This document shows, piece after piece, positions 48,441-57,798 of a stretch of 64,000 nucleotides of DNA. The notes beneath the pieces are model-generated. The model saw nothing but the letters and a program-made list of their open reading frames with translations. It ran no database searches and was not told the DNA's origin. The first letter of the stretch is position 1. Each line of letters opens with the position of its first letter. Where the stretch lies: assembly GCF_000814765.1 (NCBI RefSeq), contig NZ_JWIC01000007.1, positions 1,032,500 through 1,096,499 of the forward strand, written 5' to 3'. The position numbers and the translations under genes were made by a program. Source of the DNA: Pseudoalteromonas luteoviolacea. GTDB lineage: Bacteria > Pseudomonadota > Gammaproteobacteria > Enterobacterales > Alteromonadaceae.

Positions 48441-49292
48441 CTAGGCTTCTTTGGTGGTGATAGAGCTACCTACAGATGCAGTAATGACCAATAGTATGGC
48501 TGCCCACTGCCAAAATGTGAGTAGTTCTCCCAGTATAAGTAGCCCAGCGAGCGCTGCGATAGCAGGTTCAAGGCTCATCATAATACTGAACCCTTGTGCG
48601 GGCATATTTTTCAGTGCAATCATTTCTAAAGTGTAAGGTAAAGCACTCGAAAGCAAGGCGATAGCAATGCCTAGCGGTATAAGAGACCAGTCTAGTAATG
48701 CGCTGCCCTGTGATATTACTCCGTATGGGACAATCGTGATGGCGGCTACGCTCATTCCCAGAGCAACAGCCATACCACCAGAGCCTTGACTGCCGGTTTT
48801 TTTTCCAAACACAATGTATCCAGCCCAACAAGCGCCTGCCGTTAAGGCGAGTATTACGCCAACTGGGTCTAATCCGTCTACTTCATTCATATCAGGCAGC
48901 AATAAGAAAATCCCGACAATGGCCAGCAATACCCAGAGGTAATCCCGTTTTCTTTTCGACGCAAAAAGCGCAACCGCGAGTGGACCGGTAAACTCCAACG
49001 CAACGCCGATCCCTAGGGGAATACGAGCAATGGCAAAATAAAAAGTTAAATTCATGACACCTAGAGATAAACCATAGAGAATAACTGGTCGCCAGTTTGT
49101 TGGTAATTTTCGCCATGGTTTAAAGATAAGGCACAGTATCAGGGCTGAAAAACCTAGGCGATAGGCTGTGGTGCCTTCAGGCCCAACATGGGGGAACAAT
49201 TGCTTTGCAATTGATGCCCCTGATTGGATAGTTACCATGGCCAGTAGTAAACATGCAATTGCATATAAAAAGCGTTTGCCTAAAAGTTGCAT
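48441..49292 (-). CDS. rhtA: Threonine/homoserine exporter, RhtA-like DMT permease
   Basis: A 283-residue inner membrane protein with about ten hydrophobic helices in two EamA halves. Its sequence follows Escherichia coli RhtA closely in remembered blocks: TIQSGASIAKQLFPHVGPEG, GVALEFTGPLAVALFAS, LPYTLEMIALKNMPAQGF. RhtA exports threonine and homoserine using the proton gradient. It is a single gene with a shared terminator. Confidence 0.9.
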   Translation of the reverse strand: MQLLGKRFLYAIACLLLAMVTIQSGASIAKQLFPHVGPEGTTAYRLGFSALILCLIFKPWRKLPTNWRPVILYGLSLGVMNLTFYFAIARIPLGIGVALEFTGPLAVALFASKRKRDYLWVLLAIVGIFLLLPDMNEVDGLDPVGVILALTAGACWAGYIVFGKKTGSQGSGGMAVALGMSVAAITIVPYGVISQGSALLDWSLIPLGIAIALLSSALPYTLEMIALKNMPAQGFSIMMSLEPAIAALAGLLILGELLTFWQWAAILLVITASVGSSITTKEA

Positions 49293-49437
49293 AATTGAGC
49301 CTGTAATTACAAAAAGGGCGCTAGTCTAAAGCGTTACATTTAATCTCTCAATACTTTTGTATACATTATTCTATATAAAGCCTTAAATTGACTCTTTATG
49401 TGTATTTTATGTGTATTTTTTACCTTTTTTGTTTTTT

Positions 49438-50223
49438 TTATGTTTTGTTTTGAGCTAAGTATGTCTGCCATGCATGTTCATGTTTTGACATTTGCTTGTG
49501 CTTTTTTGAGTTTAAGTGGGCTTGTTTGTCCTGCTCAGTTAAGAATGGGCCAACGCGGCACATAGGGCAATGTGAAGGCATAAGATAATGAGGTTTTAAT
49601 AACGGTATGCTTGCAATAGATTTGGGAGACCAAAAGTAACTGATCCCGCGTGTGTCCTTGACGTGCTTGTCTCTGTCAACATTACGGATCTTATATTCAG
49701 GAAAGCGCCCGATATCGAATGGCATTTGACCCAAATACTCAAGATTAAGGCCTTGATGTAAAGTTTCCTCTAGGTTCCATTCGCAATAAGGTTTTACGTC
49801 TTTCGAAGTTATGACGCTGAGCATTGGCCCCGCGGTGTCTAATGCGATGGATTGAGAGTAATTTAAAAAGTGACGTAGCAGACGTCTATTAAGCGTGTTA
49901 ATGCTCAAATTATTTTGTTTAAACTCATCATGGGAAGAGAATGCAGGTATAAGTGGAAACTGGAAAATGACCACATCAAATTTTTGCTCATTTAATTGAC
50001 CCCATGAGGCTGGATCTGTGGCATCAAACTCAGTTATAACTTGGGTATTTAGATCTCGCAGCTTATCAAGTGCATGATTTTGGTATTTTTCTCTTAGCAC
50101 AGTCTCACTGTCATAAATACTCGCAACAATGAGTGTCGGGTTCAAATACTTTTTTATTGAGTAGGAGAAGCTTAAATCGCCATCTCCCACTGTTAAAATA
50201 CGCCACTTTGGATCTAACTGCAT
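49438..50223 (-). CDS. BMT5-like (DUF2431) SAM methyltransferase with C-terminal C2H2 zinc finger
   Basis: A 261-residue cytosolic protein. GDGDLSFS (13-20) is the SAM-binding signature of the BMT5-like family (PF10354), whose yeast member makes m3U2634 in 25S rRNA. The FDVVIFQFP strand and the KDVKPYCEWN and SYFWSPKS blocks complete it. Residues 219-242 form a C2H2 finger: Cys219, Cys222, His236, His242 (Cx2Cx13Hx5H), similar to eukaryotic RNA-binding U1/zf-met fingers. A bacterial protein of this architecture is unusual. It is a single gene, between rhtA and the chemoreceptor gene. The target is presumably RNA, by family inference. Confidence 0.85.
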   Translation of the reverse strand: MQLDPKWRILTVGDGDLSFSYSIKKYLNPTLIVASIYDSETVLREKYQNHALDKLRDLNTQVITEFDATDPASWGQLNEQKFDVVIFQFPLIPAFSSHDEFKQNNLSINTLNRRLLRHFLNYSQSIALDTAGPMLSVITSKDVKPYCEWNLEETLHQGLNLEYLGQMPFDIGRFPEYKIRNVDRDKHVKDTRGISYFWSPKSIASIPLLKPHYLMPSHCPMCRVGPFLTEQDKQAHLNSKKHKQMSKHEHAWQTYLAQNKT

Positions 50224-50324
50224 GAATAAATACTGACTGATTAAAAGTGTAGAATTATATCAAAATTTAGATACCAAAGTCGCTAGATGTCGGCAACTTT
50301 TGCTGACAATCTGTTAGATTTGGG

Positions 50325-51410
50325 TCATGCGTTTCTAAGTTCATCAAGCAGGTGCATCACTTCAACACTGGCTTGCTCCATTTTATTGAGCTGTTGAACT
50401 GCGCCTTGTTTATCGCCTGTCTGAAACCTTCTAATCGCTTCGACGCCCGATTTATGAACGTCTTTATGGGGGCTTTCTAGGCGTCTGTAGGCCGAGTTAT
50501 CAGAATATAGTTTCGCTCCATCCCCTGAAAACCATTTACCTAGTCGGCAAGATGTATGATCTGCAAAGTCCGATACTGTTTTTTTACTGCTGCCCATGAT
50601 GACGGCATATACTTCGCTCTTCCAAACCACATGGTCAAGTTTAACCGTTTGAATAAAAGTTTGTTTAGTTGCGTTTGAAATGGTTGTTTTCATCGAACCG
50701 CAACTGGCTACGATATGCCCATATTCGTCATTTAGGTGCTCTATACTATTTGATAGAGTCTTGTTCGATTCTTGAATGACCGAGACATCTTTCACTGTCA
50801 ACTGTGTTGTATCAATGATTTTAGTCACTAATTCAGATACCTCATTGGCGGAAGCACTGGTGTTGTTAGCCAAGGCTCTTACCTCATCCGCAACCACGCT
50901 AAACCCTCTACCAGCTTCGCCCGCTCGCGCAGCTTCAATCGCAGCATTGAGTGCAAGCAGGTTAGTTTGATCCGAAATCTTAGAGATAGTCGCGACAAAT
51001 GTATGTATGTTGTCGGCCATATGTGACAGTCCAGATATGTTATCAGTCATGCTAGACATATTCTCTGATAGCTGACCCATCCCGGATAAAATGTTTGATA
51101 AAGACTGTTCTGAGGTTTCAAAAGATTGATTGACTTGAGAAATTGCAGCACTGTCTTGCTCGATATTCTGAAAGCTTTGCAGCACGGTTTCTCTGATCCC
51201 TTCAATTTGGCTCATACCAGACAAAGCGCATTGAAGTAATTGATTGTCCGTATTGTCATTTAATTGTTGCTGCGCCTCAATAAGCTGTGACTGAAGTCTA
51301 TTATTGTCAGCAGCTAAACGCTCATTTTCTTGTCGTTGCTGCGCTAATTCTGTTTTGACCTGTAAGAGTTCGGATTTCAGTTCTGAGCTTGAAAATAGAT
51401 TGTTGAGCAC
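50325..51410 (-). CDS. Soluble methyl-accepting chemotaxis-type protein with CZB zinc-binding domain
   Basis: A 361-residue cytosolic protein without membrane segments. An N-terminal coiled coil (about 10-55, ELLQVKTELAQQRQENERLA) is followed by a signalling hairpin whose tip is the MCP core (ISKISDQTNLLALNAAIEAA, GRGFSVVADEVRALAN). Residues about 255-360 form a chemoreceptor zinc-binding (CZB) domain: LDHVVWK, CRLGKWF and the PHKDVHKSG His pair. Such proteins sense zinc or hypochlorous acid and signal to CheA. It sits about 240 bases from the GGDEF gene on the same strand. Confidence 0.9.
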   Translation of the reverse strand: MLNNLFSSSELKSELLQVKTELAQQRQENERLAADNNRLQSQLIEAQQQLNDNTDNQLLQCALSGMSQIEGIRETVLQSFQNIEQDSAAISQVNQSFETSEQSLSNILSGMGQLSENMSSMTDNISGLSHMADNIHTFVATISKISDQTNLLALNAAIEAARAGEAGRGFSVVADEVRALANNTSASANEVSELVTKIIDTTQLTVKDVSVIQESNKTLSNSIEHLNDEYGHIVASCGSMKTTISNATKQTFIQTVKLDHVVWKSEVYAVIMGSSKKTVSDFADHTSCRLGKWFSGDGAKLYSDNSAYRRLESPHKDVHKSGVEAIRRFQTGDKQGAVQQLNKMEQASVEVMHLLDELRNA

Positions 51411-51646
51411 TAGTCAATCCCCTTTGTAATATGAGTGCGCTGATTATTGATTGTGAGTACTTTTTACTGTGTTTATGGTTTCAACTTGGCCAAAATCTAG
51501 CGTCGTTTTTGCGTTTGTATTAGTGACGACTAAGCACGATTAAAGCTTGCCATAAATAATTTTATAGAAGGTACCTTTTTCAATGATAATTCAAAGGGTT
51601 TTATATTGGAAAAGTTTTTAATGAAAAAGCAGGGTATTTTCAGTAG

Positions 51647-52489
51647 CTAGCTCACTCTCGGCTTTGATCGTACAGACTTTAAACTCTTATTACTGTACAT
51701 AGACGCATCAGCCAAGTGTAAAAGCTTATCAGGCGCCACATCTGTATCTGTTGGCGTAAACCCAATACTGATCCCAACGCCATATTCGAATACTTCTTCA
51801 AGCAATTTCTTTCGCAATTGTTCGTCATTTTCCGTATCAAAGGTGCCAAAAGCAACAAATTCATCACCACCAATTCTAAAGCAGTTTTCTTCTCCAAATA
51901 ACTCGCTCAGTGACTGGGCGACTTTTTTCAAAATTAAATCACCACAACTATGGCCAAATTTATCATTGGCACATTTGAAGTCATCTAAGTCAAAATAAAA
52001 GAGGGTTGTATACTTTTTGCAGAGTGAGGGAAATTGGGTGAAGCATGCTCTGCGGTTACCTATTTGGGTCAATTCGTCATGGGTTGCATCAAATTTTAAC
52101 TTCTCTTCTAGCCGTTTGCGTTGTTGGATTTCATTGTTAAGTAAAGATATTGATTCTCTTTGTCTGACGATCATGGTGTAAAGGGAGTAGCAGATCAGTA
52201 AAAAGCCAAACTGTTTTAAAGACGTATCTAATGCAATCACAGGGAAAATATCTACGGCAATAAAGTCGTCAAGTAAGTCAAGAAGTAATCCGACGCAGTA
52301 TATCGACCATGCACATATCAAAATGTTGTTTTTGAGGTGTGGAGCAGAATACACAATCATCACCGACGCGATGGCGAACCAAAAAAGTTCTTCAATAGAG
52401 TCTAACAGATCTCCAGGCTGTTCCTTCATCCACAGGTAAAATGAGACCACGAATATCCCAATGAACCCGTAAAGCAGCTTTTGAATCAT
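51647..52489 (-). CDS. Membrane-anchored GGDEF diguanylate cyclase
   Basis: A 280-residue protein with about four membrane helices (to about 110) and a GGDEF domain (about 125-275). The active motif RIGGDEF is intact, and DELTQIGNRR opens the domain; I see no RxxD inhibitory site in the usual position five residues upstream. It should make cyclic di-GMP in response to an unknown envelope signal. The next gene downstream on its strand is the CZB chemoreceptor. Confidence 0.9.
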   Translation of the reverse strand: MIQKLLYGFIGIFVVSFYLWMKEQPGDLLDSIEELFWFAIASVMIVYSAPHLKNNILICAWSIYCVGLLLDLLDDFIAVDIFPVIALDTSLKQFGFLLICYSLYTMIVRQRESISLLNNEIQQRKRLEEKLKFDATHDELTQIGNRRACFTQFPSLCKKYTTLFYFDLDDFKCANDKFGHSCGDLILKKVAQSLSELFGEENCFRIGGDEFVAFGTFDTENDEQLRKKLLEEVFEYGVGISIGFTPTDTDVAPDKLLHLADASMYSNKSLKSVRSKPRVS

Positions 52490-52781
52490 ATTTGCACTCC
52501 CAACGCTCCCCTTTAACTTATAGCAGTTTTATTATCGCTCTGCTTGATTGAGAACTAATTTACCGCATTGATTCAGATATTTGAATCAGTTGGTTGTAAA
52601 TTATTCAATAAAAAACGTTCGAAGTTATAAATTATGCTAACTAAAATAAGGGAATAAGCTTGCCGACACCTAAACACTATTCGAATATGTTAATTGATCT
52701 TCTGCGAAACGGACAGTGCTTTTACGTTGCAGTAAAGGAATACTTATTGTGTCGGCTTATTAATCGTTTAAAGTGATTATT

Positions 52782-53204
52782 CTATCTAGTTAATTCAATG
52801 GCTTGAGAGATCATAAACAGATGTGAAACGAACACAACGGAGGTCAGAACAAAGCGCATTTGTCTGTAATCTTTATGTGTTTCTTGCCATTTGGGCATAC
52901 TCTTTTCAAACCACAATACTAACCAGTAGCTTGCAGCAAGGTAGGTTAACTGCCCGGTTAAAGAGACCAAAGCTAAAAAAGGAAAAGGAATAACAACCAG
53001 CACAGCTAATATCGCGTGCACTTTAGCTTGCTCGCCCGCTCGCCACAGTGTACCCGCCATAAATGCCAAAATACCCATGCTATAAAAAGTGAATGTTTTT
53101 ACCAGTGTTTCTGAGCTGCCTAACATCAATGTTGATGCGATACAAAGTAAAAAAGGCACAAAGCCAAAGTAGCCTAACTGGATGTGATTGAAGTACGGGT
53201 GCAT
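52782..53204 (-). CDS. DUF3429-family membrane protein
   Basis: A 140-residue protein with about five hydrophobic helices and the DUF3429 pattern (LGYFGFVPFLLC, FYSMGILAFMAGTLWR, YLAASYWLVLWFEK). Function unknown. ATG 53204 is preceded by a TAAGAGT-type ribosome site. It stands alone, divergent from ahpC. Confidence 0.8.
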   Translation of the reverse strand: MHPYFNHIQLGYFGFVPFLLCIASTLMLGSSETLVKTFTFYSMGILAFMAGTLWRAGEQAKVHAILAVLVVIPFPFLALVSLTGQLTYLAASYWLVLWFEKSMPKWQETHKDYRQMRFVLTSVVFVSHLFMISQAIELTR

Positions 53205-53445
53205 AAAGACTCTTAGTTAGTATTAGTTTATAGATAAAATTAACGGAGCGGATAAACCGCTTCACATTGTTACGAGTTGATTATACCTAAGGTTTACAAT
53301 GTCATTGAGTTTATTTAATCGGATTAATCGATAGCAATAATAGTTTTAATCAATTTTATTTAAAACCTCTAAGCCATTATCTTTGTAATCAAGCAAGGCG
53401 AGGACTATCGCCAACACTAAATACACACTGATAAAGAGGATAGCC

Positions 53446-54015
53446 ATGAGCACTTCATTGATTAACACAAAACTTTTACCTTTCAACGCAACTGCTTACC
53501 ACAAGGGTGACTTTGTAGAAGTTTCAGAACAAGATTTATTAGGTAAATGGAGTATCGTTTTCTTCTACCCAGCTGATTTTACGTTTGTCTGCCCGACAGA
53601 GCTAGGTGACTTAGCTGATCATTATGCACAGCTTCAAGAGATGGGTGTTGAAGTTTACTCAGTTTCTACTGATACACACTTTACTCACAAAGCATGGCAC
53701 GATGCTTCAGACACAATCAAAAAAATTGAATTCCCAATGATTGGTGACCCAACAGGCAAAATCACACGTAACTTCGGTGTGATGATTGAAGAGGAAGGTC
53801 TAGCACTGCGTGGAACCTTTGTTATTAACCCAGAAGGTGAAATCAAAGTGGTTGAAACTCACGATTTAGGTATTGGTCGAAGTGCAAACGAGCTACTACG
53901 TAAAGTACAAGCTGCACAATATATCGCAACACATGATGGTGAAGTATGCCCAGCATCTTGGCAACCAGGTGAAGAGACACTCGCACCATCTTTAGACCTA
54001 GTAGGCAAAATCTAA
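53446..54015 (+). CDS. ahpC: Alkyl hydroperoxide reductase peroxiredoxin subunit
   Basis: A 189-residue typical 2-Cys peroxiredoxin: peroxidatic Cys49 (ADFTFVCPTE) and resolving Cys168 (DGEVCPASW). It reduces hydrogen peroxide and organic peroxides and is recycled by AhpF, encoded 107 bases downstream. The upstream region contains ATAG-type half sites (near 53340) that could be part of an OxyR box, but I cannot define one with confidence. Confidence 0.97.
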   Translation: MSTSLINTKLLPFNATAYHKGDFVEVSEQDLLGKWSIVFFYPADFTFVCPTELGDLADHYAQLQEMGVEVYSVSTDTHFTHKAWHDASDTIKKIEFPMIGDPTGKITRNFGVMIEEEGLALRGTFVINPEGEIKVVETHDLGIGRSANELLRKVQAAQYIATHDGEVCPASWQPGEETLAPSLDLVGKI

Positions 54016-54028
54016 TCGTGCCTAGTTA

Positions 54029-54056
54029 ATACCTGCCAGCGTGTGCTGGTAGGTAT
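54029..54056 (+). terminator. Intercistronic hairpin between ahpC and ahpF
   Basis: A 12-base-pair stem with one G-U pair and a GTGT loop (arms ATACCTGCCAGC and GCTGGTAGGTAT) without a T-run. It probably partly stops or stabilises the transcript so that ahpC message exceeds ahpF, as is common for these operons. Confidence 0.6.
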
Positions 54057-54122
54057 GACTTGAATTTGTATATCTTTTATCAAGCAAGCAAGAGCTTTGC
54101 GTTTCAATGAGGAATTATAAAA

Positions 54123-55691
54123 ATGTTAGATGCGCAAATTAAACAGCAGCTCACTGAGCACTTTAAAAATATTAAATCACCGGTAGAGTTAAGAGTCGCG
54201 CTCGATAGCAGCAGTAAGTCCAATGAGTTGAACTCGCTCGCTCAAGACCTTGCTTTGTTAAGCCCTCATATATCGGTTGCAGAAAATTACGATATCAATG
54301 CAAGAAGACCATCATTGCAAGTCAGATCGCAACAGACGAATACAGAGATAAACTTTGCCGGTGTGCCTATGGGGCACGAGTTTACGAGTTTGATCTTAGC
54401 GCTTTTACATAGTGGTGGTCATGATACTAAATTGGCAGGTGATGAGCTCGCAGTCGTTAAAGCAATCGATAAGCCATTAAACTTTGAAGTATATGTATCT
54501 TTAAGTTGTCAAACTTGCCCTCAAGTTGTGCAGGCGCTAAACGTTTTGGCCGCAAGTAATGCCAATATTACCGCAACAATGATAGATGGCGCGTTATTTC
54601 AACAAGAAGTAGAAGAGCGCAACATCATGGCCGTACCGAGCGTGTACCTCAACGGGGATCTATTTAGCCAAGGCGCGATTGGTTTGGCGGATATATTGAA
54701 AAAGCTAGACAGCAACTCAGCCCAAAAGGCGAAGGACAAACTCAATAAAAAAGCACCGTTTGACGTGTTAGTTGTCGGTGGCGGCCCCGCGGGTGCGTCG
54801 GCTGCAGTGTATGCAGCGAGAAAGGGGTTAAATACCGGTGTTGTCGCGGAGCGTTTTGGTGGTCAAGTCGCGGATACTATGAGTATAGAGAATTTTATTT
54901 CAGTAAAAGAGACTGAGGGTCCGAAACTCGTGGCCCAGTTGGAGCAGCACGTCAAGCAATACGAGGTCGATGTGATGGACAGTAATCGAGTCGCAAACAT
55001 CGAGCGCAACGAATACTTGGATATTGAATTAGAAAATGGCGCAAAACTGCAAGCAAAGTCAGTTGTGATTTCAACTGGCGCTAGATGGCGCAATGTAAAT
55101 GTGCCCGGTGAACAAGAATATAAAGGTCGTGGCGTGGCGTATTGTCCACACTGTGATGGGCCTTTATTTAAAGGTAAACCAGTCGCTGTTATCGGTGGTG
55201 GCAACTCAGGTATTGAAGCGGCTATTGATTTAGCGAACATTGTTGAGCATGTCACTGTATTGGAGTTTGCAAGCGAATTAAAAGCGGATCAAGTTTTAAT
55301 TGATAAAGCGAAAAGCTTGCCAAATATTGTGATTCACACGGATGCACAAACAACGGAAATAATTGGCGATAAAAATAAAGTCAATGCCCTAAAATACCTT
55401 GATCGTATAACGGGTGAAGAACAGTTAATTAATGTGTCAGGTATTTTTGTTCAGATTGGGTTGGTCCCTAATTCAGAGTGGCTCAGTAATAGTGATATAA
55501 ATTTAAATAAATTTGGTGAAATAGAAATAGACAACAAAGGGTCTACTAATATGCAAGGTGTTTTTGCCGCGGGTGACGTGACCACAACTCCTTTTAAGCA
55601 AATTGTGATTGCGATGGGGAGTGGAGCAACTGCCAGTTTAGGGGCGTTTGAGTATTTGATCCGTGAAGAGGGGGCATCCGCCGCTGCATAG
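54123..55691 (+). CDS. ahpF: Alkyl hydroperoxide reductase subunit F
   Basis: A 522-residue flavoprotein. An N-terminal tandem thioredoxin-fold domain with Cys129-x-x-Cys132 (SLSCQTCPQ) passes electrons to AhpC; the C-terminal thioredoxin-reductase-like part binds FAD (VVGGGPAGASAA) and NAD(P)H (VIGGGNSGIEAA) and has the second redox pair Cys341-x-x-Cys344 (AYCPHCDGP). All required residues are present. It is the second gene of the ahpCF operon. Confidence 0.97.
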   Translation: MLDAQIKQQLTEHFKNIKSPVELRVALDSSSKSNELNSLAQDLALLSPHISVAENYDINARRPSLQVRSQQTNTEINFAGVPMGHEFTSLILALLHSGGHDTKLAGDELAVVKAIDKPLNFEVYVSLSCQTCPQVVQALNVLAASNANITATMIDGALFQQEVEERNIMAVPSVYLNGDLFSQGAIGLADILKKLDSNSAQKAKDKLNKKAPFDVLVVGGGPAGASAAVYAARKGLNTGVVAERFGGQVADTMSIENFISVKETEGPKLVAQLEQHVKQYEVDVMDSNRVANIERNEYLDIELENGAKLQAKSVVISTGARWRNVNVPGEQEYKGRGVAYCPHCDGPLFKGKPVAVIGGGNSGIEAAIDLANIVEHVTVLEFASELKADQVLIDKAKSLPNIVIHTDAQTTEIIGDKNKVNALKYLDRITGEEQLINVSGIFVQIGLVPNSEWLSNSDINLNKFGEIEIDNKGSTNMQGVFAAGDVTTTPFKQIVIAMGSGATASLGAFEYLIREEGASAAA

Positions 55692-55759
55692 TTTCCCTTA
55701 TAAGCCGAGGAGCTCGGCTGACTTTATTCATTGCAATATACCCATGCAATGTTTTCTCC

Positions 55760-55785
55760 AGCCACGCAATTGCGTGGCTTTTTTT
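55760..55785 (+). terminator. Terminator of the ahpCF operon
   Basis: A perfect 20-base palindrome (AGCCACGCAA and its complement, 55760-55779) followed by TTTTTT. A second small hairpin (AGCCGAG, loop GAG, CTCGGCT, 55703-55719) lies just upstream. Confidence 0.9.
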
Positions 55786-55944
55786 ACGACTACCATTACT
55801 AAGTTACAGCGAATATTTAATTGGTAATTGATTTATATTAATCGTATATCTCTATTTTTACATTTATGGTAGTTAATTCTGATTGACGAAAAAATAGTGC
55901 TATGAAATGATCTGCGGTTGGATACGCAGGAATATTATTGAAAT

Positions 55945-57789
55945 ATGGATATAGTCAGGAAAAATTATCTATTCTTAGAAGAACACCTCCCCCCTTATCT
56001 TCTCAAACAAATCCATGACTTGAGTGAAAAAGAAGTGAATGCTTTTCAGCAAGATTTTTATGGCTCAGAAGTGAGAAAATGCTGCGAAGCGCAAGCCTCC
56101 TTGTTTTTAAAACACCCCTCTCATTTACGCATGAATTTTACGACAATAGAGGGAAGGGACTATGCCCATCAAATTTGTATCAACAATCTAAACGTCGCAG
56201 CAAAAAAGCTGGGCTGCCAGCCTGCATCAAAACCGCAAAGAGGCACACTTGTTGTACTTGGAGTTGGTTCTGGTCTACACATTAGCAAGTTGCTCAATGC
56301 GATACGATATACGGATGTTGTGATTATTGAGCCAAACGCTGTGCAATTTGCGATGGCAAGTAAGCATGTTGACTTAGCACAAATAAAGCACGAGTGTGAA
56401 AAAAGGCAGGGTTCATTCACCATTTTGAGCCTTGATAGCTTCGAAGCATTTAATCAGGCTTTTAGGCAATTGATGGTTAAATTGGGGAGTCATCTTATTG
56501 TTGATATCAGTGTATATCGGCATTACAGCACGCCAACATTTGATCAGATTTTTGAACAATTTAAGCAATGGCGAAATAACTTCGCGAGTATGTGGGGGTT
56601 TTTAGAAGATGAGTTAGTTGGGCTTAAACATGGCTTGATCAATAATCAAAATGAAGGTGTTAAAAGTTACACCAATATTTTAAAAGCACATCAAAAAGCG
56701 TCAGCAGTTATTGTGGGCACTGGCCCTTCTTTGGACCAGAATATTGCACATTTACAGACTATCAAAGACCAAGTGATTGTTGTGTCATGTGGTACTTCAC
56801 TGAGCACCTTACTGAAAGTCGGCATCATTCCTGATTTTCACATTGAAATGGAGCGAGTATTAGAAACTTATTACTTAAAAGAGTCTGAACTTAGTGATCC
56901 AAGATTAGAAAACACGGTGTTGGTGACATTAAGTACGGTATACCCGAAACTCATTGAGCGCTTTAAGCATAAAATTGTATTTGCAAAAGGGAATGATGTG
57001 GGAGCTGAGATTTACGCTAATACTGATCACCCTGTACAACCTTTGTACCACTGTAACCCAACGGTGACGAACATGGCTGCGACTGCGTTTCAGCGTATGG
57101 GTATAAGAAATTTGGTTTTGTTAGGGTGTGATTATGGTTACGCAGATCCGAATGAGCACCACAGTAAGTTATCGGGTTATTTCGATAAGAGCAGTGATCT
57201 ATCATTGGCGCGTTTTAATGCCGAGCTAAAAGTAGCCGGCAATTTTCGTGAATATGTTTTCACGTCTCGTGTCTTTAATGAAGCACGCATTGCACAAGAG
57301 CGCCTACTTAAAATCAATCCAGAATTGAATGTGCTCAATGCAAGTGATGGGGCGTTCATTCAAGGTACTACCGCAGTACAATTCGAAGACCTGTTATTTC
57401 AACCTGTTGCAAAAGATGAAATTTTGCATAAGGTTATCACTTATAATGAAGCGTATAAATTTGTACATACGGCAAATTGGAAAGCCATAAATAATTGTAT
57501 GGAACAAGTACAAAATCTTCATCAAAAGCTCACTACGTCTACTTCCATAGAATCTATATTGGAAGTGGTTAATCAATTTATTTTTCAATTACATAGTAAT
57601 CAAAACGATAAAGTTAGCAAGCTACTACTTAGCGGATCTTTGAAGTATACAGTTGCGACAATTTCTAGTCATATTAATCACTTATCGAAAGATAAATGGC
57701 CTGAGTATGAACGGATTGTACGCAATGAGCTCGACTCTATGTGTGACGTAGTCATTGCTAAGTTATCACTCCAAAGCAACGTAAATTAA
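55945..57789 (+). CDS. Maf/DUF115-type glycosyltransferase
   Basis: A 614-residue cytosolic protein of the motility-associated factor (MAF_flag10, DUF115, MptE-like) family. The N-terminal region has a Rossmann-like strand (GTLVVLGVGSGLHISKLL); the core DUF115 domain (about 250-420) has SAVIVGTGPSLDQNIAHL, VIVVSCGTSLSTLLKVGIIP, DFHIEME and NLVLLGCDYGYADP, the sialyltransferase-like nucleotide site. Known Maf proteins move nonulosonic acids (pseudaminic or legionaminic acid) onto Ser/Thr of flagellin. No flagellin gene is nearby. The next gene begins 9 bases after its stop and encodes the AGDSYG-repeat protein, a possible acceptor. Confidence 0.88.
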   Translation: MDIVRKNYLFLEEHLPPYLLKQIHDLSEKEVNAFQQDFYGSEVRKCCEAQASLFLKHPSHLRMNFTTIEGRDYAHQICINNLNVAAKKLGCQPASKPQRGTLVVLGVGSGLHISKLLNAIRYTDVVIIEPNAVQFAMASKHVDLAQIKHECEKRQGSFTILSLDSFEAFNQAFRQLMVKLGSHLIVDISVYRHYSTPTFDQIFEQFKQWRNNFASMWGFLEDELVGLKHGLINNQNEGVKSYTNILKAHQKASAVIVGTGPSLDQNIAHLQTIKDQVIVVSCGTSLSTLLKVGIIPDFHIEMERVLETYYLKESELSDPRLENTVLVTLSTVYPKLIERFKHKIVFAKGNDVGAEIYANTDHPVQPLYHCNPTVTNMAATAFQRMGIRNLVLLGCDYGYADPNEHHSKLSGYFDKSSDLSLARFNAELKVAGNFREYVFTSRVFNEARIAQERLLKINPELNVLNASDGAFIQGTTAVQFEDLLFQPVAKDEILHKVITYNEAYKFVHTANWKAINNCMEQVQNLHQKLTTSTSIESILEVVNQFIFQLHSNQNDKVSKLLLSGSLKYTVATISSHINHLSKDKWPEYERIVRNELDSMCDVVIAKLSLQSNVN

Positions 57790-57798
57790 GGGAAACTA

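Noticed and set aside
52569..52588. Inverted repeat TGATTCA-N6-TGAATCA as an operator
   Set aside because: Seven-base arms in AT-rich DNA 80 bases upstream of a GGDEF gene; too weak on its own.
53330..53390. OxyR box upstream of ahpC
   Set aside because: ATAG and AATC half-sites are present but do not fit the four-part spacing well enough to call.
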